64,000 nt of DNA, from positions 53,151,590 through 53,215,589 of the forward strand of contig OZ020267.1 in NCBI GenBank assembly GCA_963971225.1. Direction: 5' to 3'. This stretch comes from Melieria omissa. Taxonomy: Eukaryota > Arthropoda > Insecta > Diptera > Ulidiidae. Position numbers and translations under genes: made by a program. Under the pieces are notes generated by a model. The model was given only the letters and a program-made list of their open reading frames with translations. It was not told the origin of the DNA and made no database searches. This document shows positions 45,336-55,626 of this stretch, piece by piece (position 1 is the stretch's first letter; the number at the start of each line of letters is the position of its first letter).

Positions 45336-46134
45336 AGATAAGTAAAGAGGGGATGGAAATTGAAGCAGGAGCTTGTAAGCACTCCGCTCCAATTTATATA
45401 AATTATAAATTTTAGGAAAATATCACAATGTCAGACAAATATCTGCATAGAGTCAATTCAAAACGGCCGAGATACGAACCGCTCACATAGACTTCGTTCG
45501 GCCAAAAGTCATTAATCTATTTAGACATTTCAATATTTGCTTTATATGAATTTTTCAACTTGCAACCTAATTTATTGTAAAAAAAAACAAAAATGTATTT
45601 TCAACACTTCCGTCGAGCAAAAATTTCGTTACTCATCGAATGCTAAAGTAGACCAAATCTGAATTTATATTTTTAGCTTTTCAAATTGAGTTGTCTCGTG
45701 CTCTTGGCTAAAGAAAGCCAAAGCGCACAGCTGTCCAAAGAGACTGACGATCTCCTCGACCTGTCACCTGTTGCTCATTAATAATTCTACAATGAGTCTA
45801 CCGCCAGGCAAGCCAAGTGTACAAAACAATTTAAAAAAAATAAATACACAAACAATATAAATTTGTGATTTGGTTTTTCGTTGACGTTTGTATTGAGTAT
45901 GATTTGTTTGAAGCATGAAAAAAAAATCTTGAAAAAGAAACAAAAATATTGCAGCAGAAATATGTAGTTCAAAGAGTTGAAATAATAAAAACAAAAAGCT
46001 GGCAAACATTTGGTGCTGAATCAGAACATCAAAAATTAGAACATCAAAATTAATTTTCTAACAACAAATGTTTGGTACATCAATGACATTCCAAATTGTC
46101 TAAAAAAATACTTGCAAATGAATAGGTTTTAGTT
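45336..46134. other. Spacer, no gene seen
   Basis: AT-rich with A-runs. The minus frames at 45764-46009 are Phe/Leu-rich because of composition, not membrane protein coding as far as I can judge. Confidence 0.4.
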
Positions 46135-46244
46135 TTGAGCTGTTAGCAGATCGTCGCCTCAGAAAACAATTGTCGTATGTCTTACTAGGCTCAATGCAGC
46201 ATTCGACATTCGTTTTCTGAGGCGACGAGATGTTGTCGATAGCT
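46135..46244. mobile_element. Short foldback, about 110 bp
   Basis: TCGTCGCCTCAGAAAAC (46151-46167) is mirrored exactly at 46212-46228. Imperfect pairing extends outward, GAGCTGTTAGCAGA against AAGCTATCGACAACATC, and inward by about eight bases. The loop contains TTACTAGGCTCAATGCAG. It is a small MITE or hairpin of unknown family; no target duplication was identified. Confidence 0.6.
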
Positions 46245-46639
46245 TTTATTGCAGCCTGGCGCTCATTCAAAACTTAAATGGGGCTTTTGTATTGACACCA
46301 GTGGTATTTTTTAACGAAGTTGTCATAATTTTTTTTTATTAAAAGAGAGAACTTCGTATAGTTTTATTGGATTAATGTATTTATTTAATTTTTTTTTAAT
46401 TTTTTATATATTTTTTGGCTTCTATTTTCTTAAAGATACTTAAACGAAATTTTTCTCAGCATTTCAAACAAAAGAAGCAGTTTTTCAAATGAATGTTTTA
46501 TGCTCAAGGCTTTTTATTTTTTTTTGCAGAAGGTTTTGAGAATGTTTTGTTGTGTGAAGACTCCATTTATTTTTAATGAGCAAATTGCCCAATTGACTTT
46601 ATGGTGTTTTAAGCAATTTTTTACGCAATACTTGCATTG

Positions 46640-47254
46640 CATTTTTATGAAAAAATGTTCCAAAAAAACATGAAAAAGGGGTGGAAAGGGGGGAACGGGG
46701 TGAGCGTCCATGTTTATACAAAAACCACTTTGTCATAAAAATTCCCCAAAAAACATGAGAAAGGGGGGTACGGAGTAAAAGGGATTCATGTTTATACAAA
46801 AACCACTTTGTCCTAAAAGTTCTTCAAAAACCTACAACGGGGTGTGGGGTTCATTTTCATATAAAAACCACATTGTCCTAAAAATTTTCCAAAAAAATGA
46901 AAAAGGGGAGTAAGGAGTAAAAGGGATTCAAACAAAAACCACTTTGTCCTAAAAATTCCCCAAAAAACATGAGAAGGAGTAAAAGGCGTTCATGTTTATA
47001 TAAAAACTACTTTGTCCTGAAAATTTTCAAAAAACATTAAAAGGGGTGGGGGTTCATGTTTGTACAAAAACAACTTTATCCTAAACATTTTCCAAAAAAC
47101 ATGAAAAAGAGGAGTAAGGAAATGGGGTGAGGGTTCATGTTTATGCAAAAACCACCTTGTCCAAAAATTTTTCCAAAAACATGAGAAAACTGCGCTAAGG
47201 AAACGATGTGCATAAACAAAATTATTACATTTTTATGGCAAACCACTTTGTCTT
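46640..47254 (+). repeat. Minisatellite, about eight degenerate units of 65-80 bp
   Basis: Each unit contains CCAAAAAACATGA(G/A)AAA, a purine-rich GGGG/AAGGAGTAAAAGGG section of variable length, TTCATGTTTATACAAAAACC and ACTTTGTCCTAAAAATT. Units differ by substitutions and by the length of the G-rich part. The array runs into the MITE at 47255, whose first bases follow a final ACCACTTTGTCTTAAA. It is not coding. Confidence 0.9.
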
Positions 47255-47682
47255 AAAGCTTGATTACACGTAACGAGTAGAGCGACGAGACATCAACTCT
47301 AACGAGTACTCGTTTCGTCTAAACGGTAAGGCGAGTTCTTGACTGAGTCAGTGACCGATGAAAGTGGCGAGAGAATTACTAGAATCACATTTTGTTTGCT
47401 AGGCCGAGCGACCACTACTTTACCGTTATATTTGTCTCTTTTTCGCAGCGATTCGCGGAATCGCTCGTAACATGCGGAATGCGTCACACACCACTTTCGC
47501 TCGGTTGAGTTTAATTGCGCGAGTTGCTTAGTTCATTTTATGCATTGTAAAACCGAACTGACTCGCCACGTGTCAAAATACGTTTGAACAACTCGTCGCT
47601 TTTGCTCGCTATCCCAATTCTTTCGGCCTAGTACCATTTTGATGTCTCGTCACTCGACTCGTTACGTGTAATCAAGCCTTTA
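47255..47682. mobile_element. 428-bp MITE with roughly 40-bp inverted repeats
   Basis: The left AAAGCTTGATTACACGTAAC continues through GAGT and GCGACGAGACATCAA. The right end, on minus, reads AAAGGCTTGATTACACGTAA and continues similarly. The interior is rich in CGAGTACTCG and GCGATTCGCGGAATCGC self-complementary words. No transposase. Target duplication is ambiguous (TTA/TAA or TA). It abuts the minisatellite. Confidence 0.85.
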
Positions 47683-48430
47683 GACATGGAAGCTAAAAAT
47701 CTATAGGGCCCACCTAAACCTTTAACCTTTATGTGCAAATTAAAAAAAAAACTCAGACAAAACTTATTTGTACAATGTCTTTCAGAAATATACGAAGGTA
47801 ACTTTGTTGCAGAGATGTTGTTGCATAGAACTTTTGTAAGCAGGGATCAAACTTGTTTGAGGTCTTTAGAATAGCTGCAAGTCTTACGTCTCCAAATGGA
47901 TGCCATTTCACAGGATAAGACTTCTTTTTATTGCTTTTTATGCATTTACTTTTAGTAAACTCACAACTGAAATTCAGAAAAATCTGTGTCAATAGTCACT
48001 TTTGTACTTCACAATGGCGACGGTGTGAATCATGTGACGGCGCAGGCAGTTGCCATTAACTGATGGCCAGCGGCAATGCAATCGTAATAACAATAACAAC
48101 ATTCGATTAGCTATGAGGGACGGCCAACAGCCAACTAAGCAGTGTGTCAGTTTGTCTGTCTGTCAGTCTATTGCGCCGCCAACTACCTTCACCGCATCAC
48201 CGTCAAATCATAGTAATTTTCCGTTTAATGCCATTGAAACGCTTTCCCATCGTAAATCTTGAAGAATTTATGGCCACATTAAGTGAATGTTTCGTACGTA
48301 GTGGCGGCATCGGCATCGGCATCGACTCCCCCTCAATGCGAGTCATTATCGAGGCGGCAATGGGCCACACCAGCGCCAATTGTGATCGATCACCAAATTA
48401 ATGGCCGCAATTGGTGCAGTAAAATCAGTG

Positions 48431-48453
48431 CACACACACACACACACACACAC
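48431..48453 (+). repeat. (CA)n microsatellite
   Basis: Eleven to twelve CA units in GC-rich spacer. Confidence 0.9.
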
Positions 48454-48967
48454 GCAGCCAAACTTGAACGCATTTGCATTATTTGTGGCATTTGTGGCTG
48501 CGGCACGGCAAACACATAAATCGCAACTATGACAAACACTACGACGGCGCATGATGGCGGCATCTATCATTGGGCCGCTGCAGCGCTCGAATGAGCTACA
48601 CACATTAACGTGCAAGTGTCATGAAATCAATTTTGACCGAACGCGTCCGCCTGACATGACACACTAACACCGAACCGCCGCTGCCAAGGAAGATGACGTC
48701 GACATTGCCGCCAAGCGACTCTTAAGTGCAAAGCGCCAACGTGTGGCACATGTGGCACATTGTTTTGGCCACTTGGAGCGCGGCTGACTGGTTGGTTGAA
48801 TGTCAGGCAGTTTGGCTATTTGCGCTCAAGTCGGCGTCAACTCGAAATCAACACGATTGTTGCACTTTGCTAATGTGGCTTCGGGTTTGTGGGATTTCTG
48901 CGCGGGACTGAATGTTAATGTCTTTGAACGTGTGCCGTTTTAGTTGCTGTCATTATTATTATTATGC

Positions 48968-48968
48968 G

Positions 48969-49012
<44 letters not shown>

Positions 49013-49013
49013 G
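48968..49013 (+). repeat. (GTT)n microsatellite
   Basis: Fifteen tandem GTT units, the longest of many GTT/CAA runs in the window. Confidence 0.95.
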
Positions 49014-51262
49014 AGGCGACTGCCACATGGCCCCATAATGAGCATAATCATTGCCATTTCACGTTTATTGGGCGATCACGAAAAGCCCATAAAATCTGAA
49101 GAGCTCCAAACGTCGCGTCGATACATAGTTGGGAAACTGAAATTCGGCTCGAGACAATTTTCGATGTTGCAAGTGGAGCAGCCAAGTATTGAAAACTGTT
49201 GTTGTGAAATAGGCAGTCAACATTCTCCACACTGTGGAACAATTTTTGTAACCAGCAAGTGGGCCCACAAGGTCCATGGCATTGCCACATGGGAATGGTT
49301 AGCGCTAACCGATTCATACAAAATATTTGCGCACTAAAAGAGAAAAGCGGCCGCCGTTTTACACATAAAGAATCGATTTTATATTTTATTTTTTTTATAT
49401 TTTTCGCATAACACATTCGTTGCGGACGATTTTTTAACGGGGCAAATGAACTGGACATTTCCTAAGCGGATAATTGCCGTCGGCCGATTGTCGCTTAATA
49501 GGCCAACTTCTGGTGGCGCGCAATTAAACGGACTCGCATGGTTTGAGATAATTTTTAATGAAATTCATTAATTACTGTTAATTGAAATGAATTGTTTGCA
49601 ATGCGCCAAATAGCCGAACGCCATCCGCGGCCAGTCGACGATTGTCAAACGGCCGCGGCGAGAGAGCGCGTTAAATTAAATGAGGGTGGCGTTGCTTGTA
49701 AATGGACATCATTACCGGCGAAATCTGTGCTGCCAGATGCCGCTGCGGGCCGCACTGGGCCGCGCTTTTTGTTTTCAATTAACACTCGCTGCGCGGAAAT
49801 CAATTCGGCAGCAGGTCCTGTGAGGAATGCATTTTCATGTTTGTCGCTCATAAATTACGCGACGCAAAGCACTTGCGCTGCGTTTTGCAGTCGGCAGTCG
49901 ACAGTCGGCAACTGGCAACTGCCACATGTGAACGCCGGCAAGTGTGCAGTGCAGTCCTGTTGCACGCATTTAAAACACATTTTCTGCAGCGAGTCATTTA
50001 TCATTTCGTATAATTTATGGCAACTGGTCGCCGCTGGATGCATCTTCCGCCGCTGCCGCCGTCGTCGCTGCGATTGTGATTGCCGCTGCAAGTGGCGCGA
50101 GCAACGTTCGCCCGGGCCGTGGCTGCGGCTGTGGCTTGATGAAAAATTGCTACCATCTACGCAAAATGTTATCAGCGCCATAATTAAATAACGCCGGGAG
50201 GTACGCGAGCTATACAAACAAATAAACGGCGCGCAAGTGTCAACCGCATGTGCCGAACTGCGCAATAAGTGAATTATCCCGGCGATGTCGAGTCGCCGCG
50301 CCATTCTTATGCCGCGAACGGGTTTCTTATACGTTTTCGCCGGCGACACTCGTCATGCCGGTCCATAAAATAAGCGAGCAGCGTCCATTCTTGACGACAA
50401 ATCGAAAACCCGAAAAATGCATCAAGTGCCAATAAACCACAACAAAATGCGAGCCAAGAATCGTCTGACCGAACCAGTTGCCGCCATGTCAACATGCAAC
50501 AATTAAGCATATTCAGAATGTGGCGCAACCTGCATTGGGCGCCATTAGATATTCCACCAAAAAAGCAGTTAATCACAAATTTTTTAAACTCAAACTTCAA
50601 CTTGTTGTTGTTGTTTGCCACACTGTCACAGAATCTCGCATAAATCTTTCAATGCTGCCCTACAAAGCTGACATGATTAGTTGGTTGTTTATGGTCCGAT
50701 ATCCATTTGGGATTTGATGCGTTCAAGTGTTCAAGCGAGTCTTTAGTGATGGCGCACTAAAAAAACAAAAACAAAATTAAAAATACCTACTAAAAAACTA
50801 ACTTAACAATTAACTTTTATAAATAAATATTTCACCAAAACTAAACTCGAACTTTAGAAAGATGTGTCGCTCTCTTTTCACTTCCCCAAAGTAAATGGAT
50901 ACTTTTGAATCAGTGGGAATAGTTATGTACGAGTATTCAAATTGAATATCAAGTAAGATTTACAATAACCTTGATTTGTCGGCCTCTACATAGTCAGTCA
51001 TCTTGGTTTGGTCCCATTTTTGCGCATATTTCACTTTTCTCTCTCACAAATCTCGACCAGTTTATAAAAATTAACCTCTGTTCGATATTCACTGAAAAGC
51101 CAAAAGCCCAAAAATGTTTGAAAATTTTTTGATGTTTGGCTTCAAATAATTCGTTTTTTTCAACCTGGCGCACATCAAAATGAGAAAAAATTTGTTCTAA
51201 ATATCCAAAACATGATAGAACAATAAACATGAACACAATGATGGAACTCAAGGAAGAAATCA

Positions 51263-51648
51263 GTTTGAGTTCCATCATTCGTAATCCAAAATTAGTTATG
51301 AAAGTTTTAAAGATTTCTTTCAAATTTTGTATTTTGTTCACAATGTTTCGCCATGAATCCGCTTAGTCAGCGAAGCTCTGTCTTTCCATACAATTCGTAT
51401 TTTCAAAGATTGTCCTTCCATCCATTAGTCTGGGTTCCATCATTCGTAAACCAAAATTAGTTATACAAGTTTTGGAGATTTGTTGCAATTTATATTTTTA
51501 TACATCCATCATTTTTTAACTCAAATCAGTTATGAAAGTTTTAGAGATTTGTTTCAAATTTTGTATTTTTACACATTGTTTCACCATGAATCCGTTTAGT
51601 CAGCAAAGCTCTGTCATTTCATACAATTCGTATTTTCAAAGATTGTTT
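51263..51648 (+). repeat. Local tandem duplication, three partial units
   Basis: A unit of about 155 bases holds GTTCCATCATTCGTAA, CCAAAATTAGTTAT, CACCATGAATCCG-like and CATACAATTCGTATTTTCAA blocks. It appears at 51263-51417, as a shortened form at 51428-51507, and again at 51523-51648. Divergence is modest. A small inverted pair, ATGATGGAACTCAA against TTGAGTTCCATCAT (51237-51278), sits at the left edge. Confidence 0.8.
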
Positions 51649-51819
51649 AGGTTAGCTGAGATACATTTAATCAATTCAGTCTGGTACACAGGTTGCTCGG
51701 ATCGGATCGCATTTCATTTTTAAATATCCTCAAGTTTCATTCCTTCCGTGAGCTTCTGAGTTTCATTCATAATTTAAAATTAATTATATGTACATAAAAC
51801 TGCTACAGATTATTTTTTA

Positions 51820-52158
51820 CCGTAGGAACACAATTGGAGCGTATGAGCATATTTACGTTCGACGTATTGCGTTGTTAAATTAAATTTCATATATTTCTAT
51901 GAAAGCGCACACAATTGACGACGCAAGCGTATGAGCGTAAAAACGTCGTACGTTCACTTAGATCTATTTCTATTTTTTACGCCGCGTATGGGCGTATTAT
52001 TCATTTTTTGACAATTGAAAAACGTATTTTGAGTATTTTATACGTTGCTGCTCACGCTGGAATTGTGAGCAAGGCAACGTCTGAACGTATTTCGACAGCG
52101 TATTTACGCCGTACGCCATGCGCCCATACGTCCATACGCTCCAATTGTGTTCCTACGG
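51820..52158. mobile_element. 339-bp PIF/Harbinger-type MITE
   Basis: CCGTAGGAACACAATTGGAG at the left is mirrored at the right for about 26 bases. TTA occurs at both flanks (51817-51819 and 52159-52161), matching the three-base TTA/TAA target of PIF/Harbinger transposons. The interior is packed with GCGTATG/CATACGC words in both orientations, so the unit could fold back extensively. No coding sequence. Confidence 0.85.
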
Positions 52159-52161
52159 TTA

Positions 52162-52916
52162 ATTTCATATTTTTCACAGTTCTTTAGTTCCTTTTGCCAT
52201 CAAAACTCATGGTCTGAGTATGCTTAGAGTAACTAAACCAATCAGTAGAATTAAAAATTGGACCATATTAGGGAATTTCACCAAGATTATTGAATGCCCG
52301 CTTTTCCCAGAGAAAATCCTGTTTTTGGAAAATGTTGTCCATATTCGATTGCAAATCACATCCGAACAAAATAATGTTCGGTTTAACGGAAACTATCTTA
52401 AGAAACTAAAGTTTGTACATTGTACATTTTTCCATTTGCAACTTTTTTAAAAAAATATAAGAAATATTGTGGCTCTTATTAAAAATATTTTTTGTAGAAA
52501 CCAGATTTCAAACAGCAACACTATCCCCATTCGGTTATTTTACAAATTTTGTAGTGATTTAAAAGAAAAAATTTGGTAATCCTATCTTCCGCGCAGGAAA
52601 GACTTTTTTTAATTATGAATTTCAAAGCACTCTTTCTTGGAGTTCCCTGTTTATTTGCCTTAAATCTTTTCAATCTGTAAAGAAGTCTGAGTAAATCTTC
52701 TAATGTCAAGGAGCCAAGTTGGTCGCTTTTCAATACATTGGCAGTGATGTGTTGAAAAGCTCAAACTCAAACCTAGAACGCGACCGAAAGTAATATTTTG
52801 GCCGAGGCCGAAGCTTATTAATCGGCTACAGTACTAACATTCAGCTAAAACCTTAGCTTTAAGTCCTAAAACTATGCAATGTACAGCAACATATTTTCGT
52901 TCAGTATTGCTTTTGC
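52162..52916. other. Spacer, no gene seen
   Basis: AT-rich with short frames only. GACCGAAAGTAATATTTTGGCCGAGG near 52782 is unassigned. Confidence 0.4.
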
Positions 52917-53091
52917 GAGTCGCGGATTCAGTGGTGGTTTTGGGGGTTGAAAGCCTCCGATATATTAGGGTAGACTTTAAAACTACATACAAATTAAAAG
53001 GAATATACACAAACATTTATGAATATTAAATAATTACTTTTTGAAACCCTTCCCTCCCCCCCACAAAAATATTTTTCTGAATCCTCACCTG
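52917..53091. mobile_element. 175-bp hAT MITE, second copy of the 29114 family
   Basis: It shares TTTTGGGGGTTGAAA, AAACTACATACAAATTAAAA, TTTTTGAAACCC and AAATATTTTTCTGAA with the element at 29114-29279, in the same order. The ends are degraded (GAGTCGCGGATTCAG; TCCTCACCTG). The flanks GCTTTTGC and GTTTTTGC match at seven of eight positions, consistent with an old 8-bp hAT duplication. The C-run at this position is short (about eight). Confidence 0.8.
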
Positions 53092-53260
53092 GTTTTTGCT
53101 GAACATTGCATACTTCTAGGCGTCATGGTACTTTTGGAAATTATCGCAGAACGAATTACGCTACGGACCAAAGAAACATAAAAGTCAGCTGGAAGTGGTG
53201 CTGCCAGTCAATTTTGGTTTTCCCAAGCGAAAAGCCGATCTATATAAGTGAAGTAAAATA

Positions 53261-54550
53261 ACACTTCGTTGTGTGTGACTGACACATAGATGGCGGCACT
53301 AATACTAAATCAATATTTTTTTTCGAAATTGTGAACCTTTTTAGGCTTACTGTCAAAATTATATGTCAATCCGACCATTAGTTTACAAGTTACAGTGCTT
53401 TAAGTGACACTACTTTTGAGTTTTCAAAAAAAATGAATTCAAAGCAATTCCGTGTGCTGATTTATCATTGTTTTTTAATGGAAAAAAATACTGTTCAATG
53501 CCAGGAATGGCTTGAACAACATTATTCGGACTCTGCTCCATCAAAAAGAACCATTTGTTATTGGTATGCCGAATTCAAACGTGGTCGTACAGACGCCGAT
53601 GACATTCCATCTACTGGACGGCCAAATGACGCTATTATGTTATTCCGGAAAACGTTGAAAAAACACTGAAAATCATTATGTCCGACCGTAAAGTAAAAGT
53701 GGGGGAGATTGCTGACATTCTAAAGATATCAGCAGGCAGTGTACACACCATAATACACGAACATTTGATTATGAAAAAGGTGTTTTCGAAATGGGTGCCG
53801 CGTTTGCTCACACCGGAGCAAAAACAACAACGAATCGATGATTCAAAGAGCTGTTTGGACATGTTTACGCGCAACAAGTCGGAGTTTTTGCATCGGTACA
53901 TCACAATGGATGAAACATGGATCCACCATTTCACTCCAGAGTCAAATCGGCAGTCTGCTGAGTGGCATGCAACCGGTGAAAGCCGCCCAAAGCGTCCAAA
54001 GGCACAAACATCGGCTGGCAAGGTTATGGCGTCAGTATTTTGGGATGTGCACGGAATAATATTCATCGACTATCTTGAGAAAGGGAAAACAATCAATAGC
54101 GACTATTATATAGCGTTGTTGGAACGTTTGAAAGAAGAAATCGCGATTAAGCGGCCCCATATGAAGAAGAAAAAAGTGTTGTTTCACCAAGACAATGCAC
54201 CGTGTCACAAGTCGATGAAAACGATGGCAAAAATGCATGAATTGGGCTTAGAATTGCTCCTCATCCCCCGTATTCTCCAGATCTGGCCCCCAGCGACTAC
54301 TGGCTCTTCGCAGACCTCAAAAAGATGCTCCGTGGTAAGAGATTTGGCTCAAATGATGAAGTAATCGCCGAAACTAACGCCTATTTTGAAGGCAAAGAAA
54401 AATCGTTCTACAAATGCGGTATCGAAAGATTGGAAAAGCGTTGGAATGATTTTATCTCCCTAAAAGGGGACTATGTTGATGAATAAAAACGAATTTTGGC
54501 AAAAAAATGTGTTTTAATTAGTTAGTCACACACATTTTTGAACGAAGTGT
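53261..54550 (+). mobile_element. Mariner transposon copy 1, 1.29 kb, inactive
   Basis: Bounded by TA at 53259-53260 and 54551-54552. The right terminal repeat, on minus, reads ACACTTCGTTCAAAAATGTG and on into TGTGACTAAC. The left reads ACACTTCGTTGTGTGTGACT and lacks about seven bases present in copy 2 (55627-56766), so its left repeat is damaged. The element carries a transposase with at least two frameshifts. Copy 2 lies about 1.1 kb away in the opposite orientation and is closely similar along its length. Confidence 0.95.
53433..54486 (+). pseudogene. Mariner transposase, D,D34D type, two frameshifts
   Basis: The first frame (53433-53669) is the DNA-binding half: MNSKQFRVLIYHCFLME, KRTICYWYAEFKRGRTDADD and STGRPNDAI. 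A frameshift near 53640 is shared with copy 2. The second frame (53678 on) holds KVGEIADILKISAGSVHT, WVPRLLTPEQKQQRIDDS, TMDETWIHH with the first Asp, and HQDNAPCHKS with the second. A one-base deletion near 54258 then displaces the PPYSPDLAPSDYWL block that carries the third Asp, 34 residues on. The C-terminus ends GDYVDE at TAA 54484-54486. Nearly full length, but unable to make an active enzyme. Confidence 0.95.
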
Positions 54551-54607
54551 TAAAGTCACTGTGTGCATTTAGTAACTACTGATGTGAACTGAACTAAAGA
54601 ATATCAG

Positions 54608-54690
54608 TTGTGTTTGGTTTGGCACAATTCAGTGATACGAACTGAGACTGCGTTGGGCAGCACAAACTGATTTTCGTAATAAAGCACAAC
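54608..54690 (+). mobile_element. Short fragment of the RTE-type element's 5' region
   Basis: TTTGGCACAATTCAGTGATA and the next bases CGAACT match the leader region of the RTE-type remnants at 44206 and 61866. The flanks diverge after about 80 bases. It is a scrap, probably cut off by the neighbouring mariner insertions. Confidence 0.65.
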
Positions 54691-55312
54691 CATTTTGAAA
54701 CAGGCAGAAAATCGGCATACAGCACTGAGCCTCTTCCATCCATTCATTAATTTAAAGACACAACATGAATGGTGGCTGGAAGCAATGTCTGAACTAGTCT
54801 TCCAATTGAACTCTCGTGCCTTTCAAACATTATTTAAGGTCTGCGGAGATTCTTCTGTGAGAATACCACTATCAAATGAAATATTTGCTAATGAAAAAAC
54901 CTGGAGAGTAATTAACACACTTTATTTCTGTTAAACAAATAACTTAATAACTTTGATTTTACATGGTAAGCTCTTGTTGCTTGTGTTAATAGATTTATGA
55001 CACTTCTAGTCAAATCATTCGGCATGGTAAAGTAATTAAGCCAGCAGAACAAAACATATGAGTACCTATTGAAATACAGGCAAAGACCTATCAGCAGTAG
55101 AATCCAGACACTGTTCAATTTTTCTCGCTAGTGAAGGGTTAATAAAATTCGTTTACACTTAAAACACGTTGCTTTACTCTATCATCAATCAATATAATTT
55201 GAGATCTAAGATGAATTTCATTGGGAAAACTAGGTATATATGTAGATATTTATGATCAAAATCACCAGAAGAATCGATTCGAGATATGTCTATCTGCGTT
55301 TCGGATCCATTA
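54691..55312. other. Spacer, no gene seen
   Basis: AT-rich DNA between the RTE scrap and the SINE fragment; frames up to 79 codons with no recognised domain. Confidence 0.4.
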
Positions 55313-55424
55313 ATAATAATAATTGATTGGCACGACAGCCCGCTAACGCGAGACTAAGGCCTAGCTTCCCGCAACCACCCGTGTTGTGCGTGTGAATTTT
55401 GTACGCGGGTGGAAGGGACCTACA
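55313..55424 (-). mobile_element. 5'-truncated SINE copy with target duplication
   Basis: Its minus strand matches the last 110 bases of the SINE at 33077-33399: TGTAGGTCCCTTCCACC, ACAAAATTCACACG, GGCTGTCGTGCCAATC and an ATTATTATT tail. The flanks carry GATCCATTA at 55304-55312 and 55425-55433. A 5'-truncated copy with a target duplication shows that this family was moved by a LINE through target-primed reverse transcription. The internal polymerase III promoter is lost, so the copy is silent. Confidence 0.85.
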
Positions 55425-55626
55425 GATCCATTACCTTTTATTATTATTATAAATGCTTGTTTACTTACAATGTTTCAGAATCAATTTAGTATAGATTTTT
55501 CTGAAAGTCTATGTTAAAATTTATTAGAGAGCACTGAAAAATACAAAAATAAAAATAACAGTTGTGAGAAACAACTTATACTAGTAGAGGGGGACAAGAA
55601 AAGAAGAAGAAGAAAATATACATGTA
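55425..55626. other. Spacer, no gene seen
   Basis: AT-rich, purine-rich AAGAAGAAGAAG near 55602. Confidence 0.4.

Larger units (their letters stand above)
47683..51262. other. Spacer with GC-rich island, no supportable gene
   Basis: 48000-50400 is GC-richer with many CATAAA/TTTATGG words (near 48270, 49850, 50015, 50363) and ATTAATTACTGTTAATTG near 49566. The longest frame, 49592-50191 plus (199 codons), is Cys/Arg-rich with CRRRRCDCDCRCK and looks like translated GC-rich spacer. 50750-51262 is AT-rich. Candidate regulatory island. Confidence 0.35.

Noticed and set aside
45764..46009. Phe-rich minus frame as a membrane protein
   Set aside because: Hydrophobicity follows from A-rich plus-strand sequence; no start context or family resemblance.
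49592..50191. 199-codon plus frame, the longest outside repeats and transposons
   Set aside because: Composition (Cys, Arg, Ser runs), an overlapping open frame of 164 codons on the other strand, and no recognisable domain point to GC-rich non-coding DNA.
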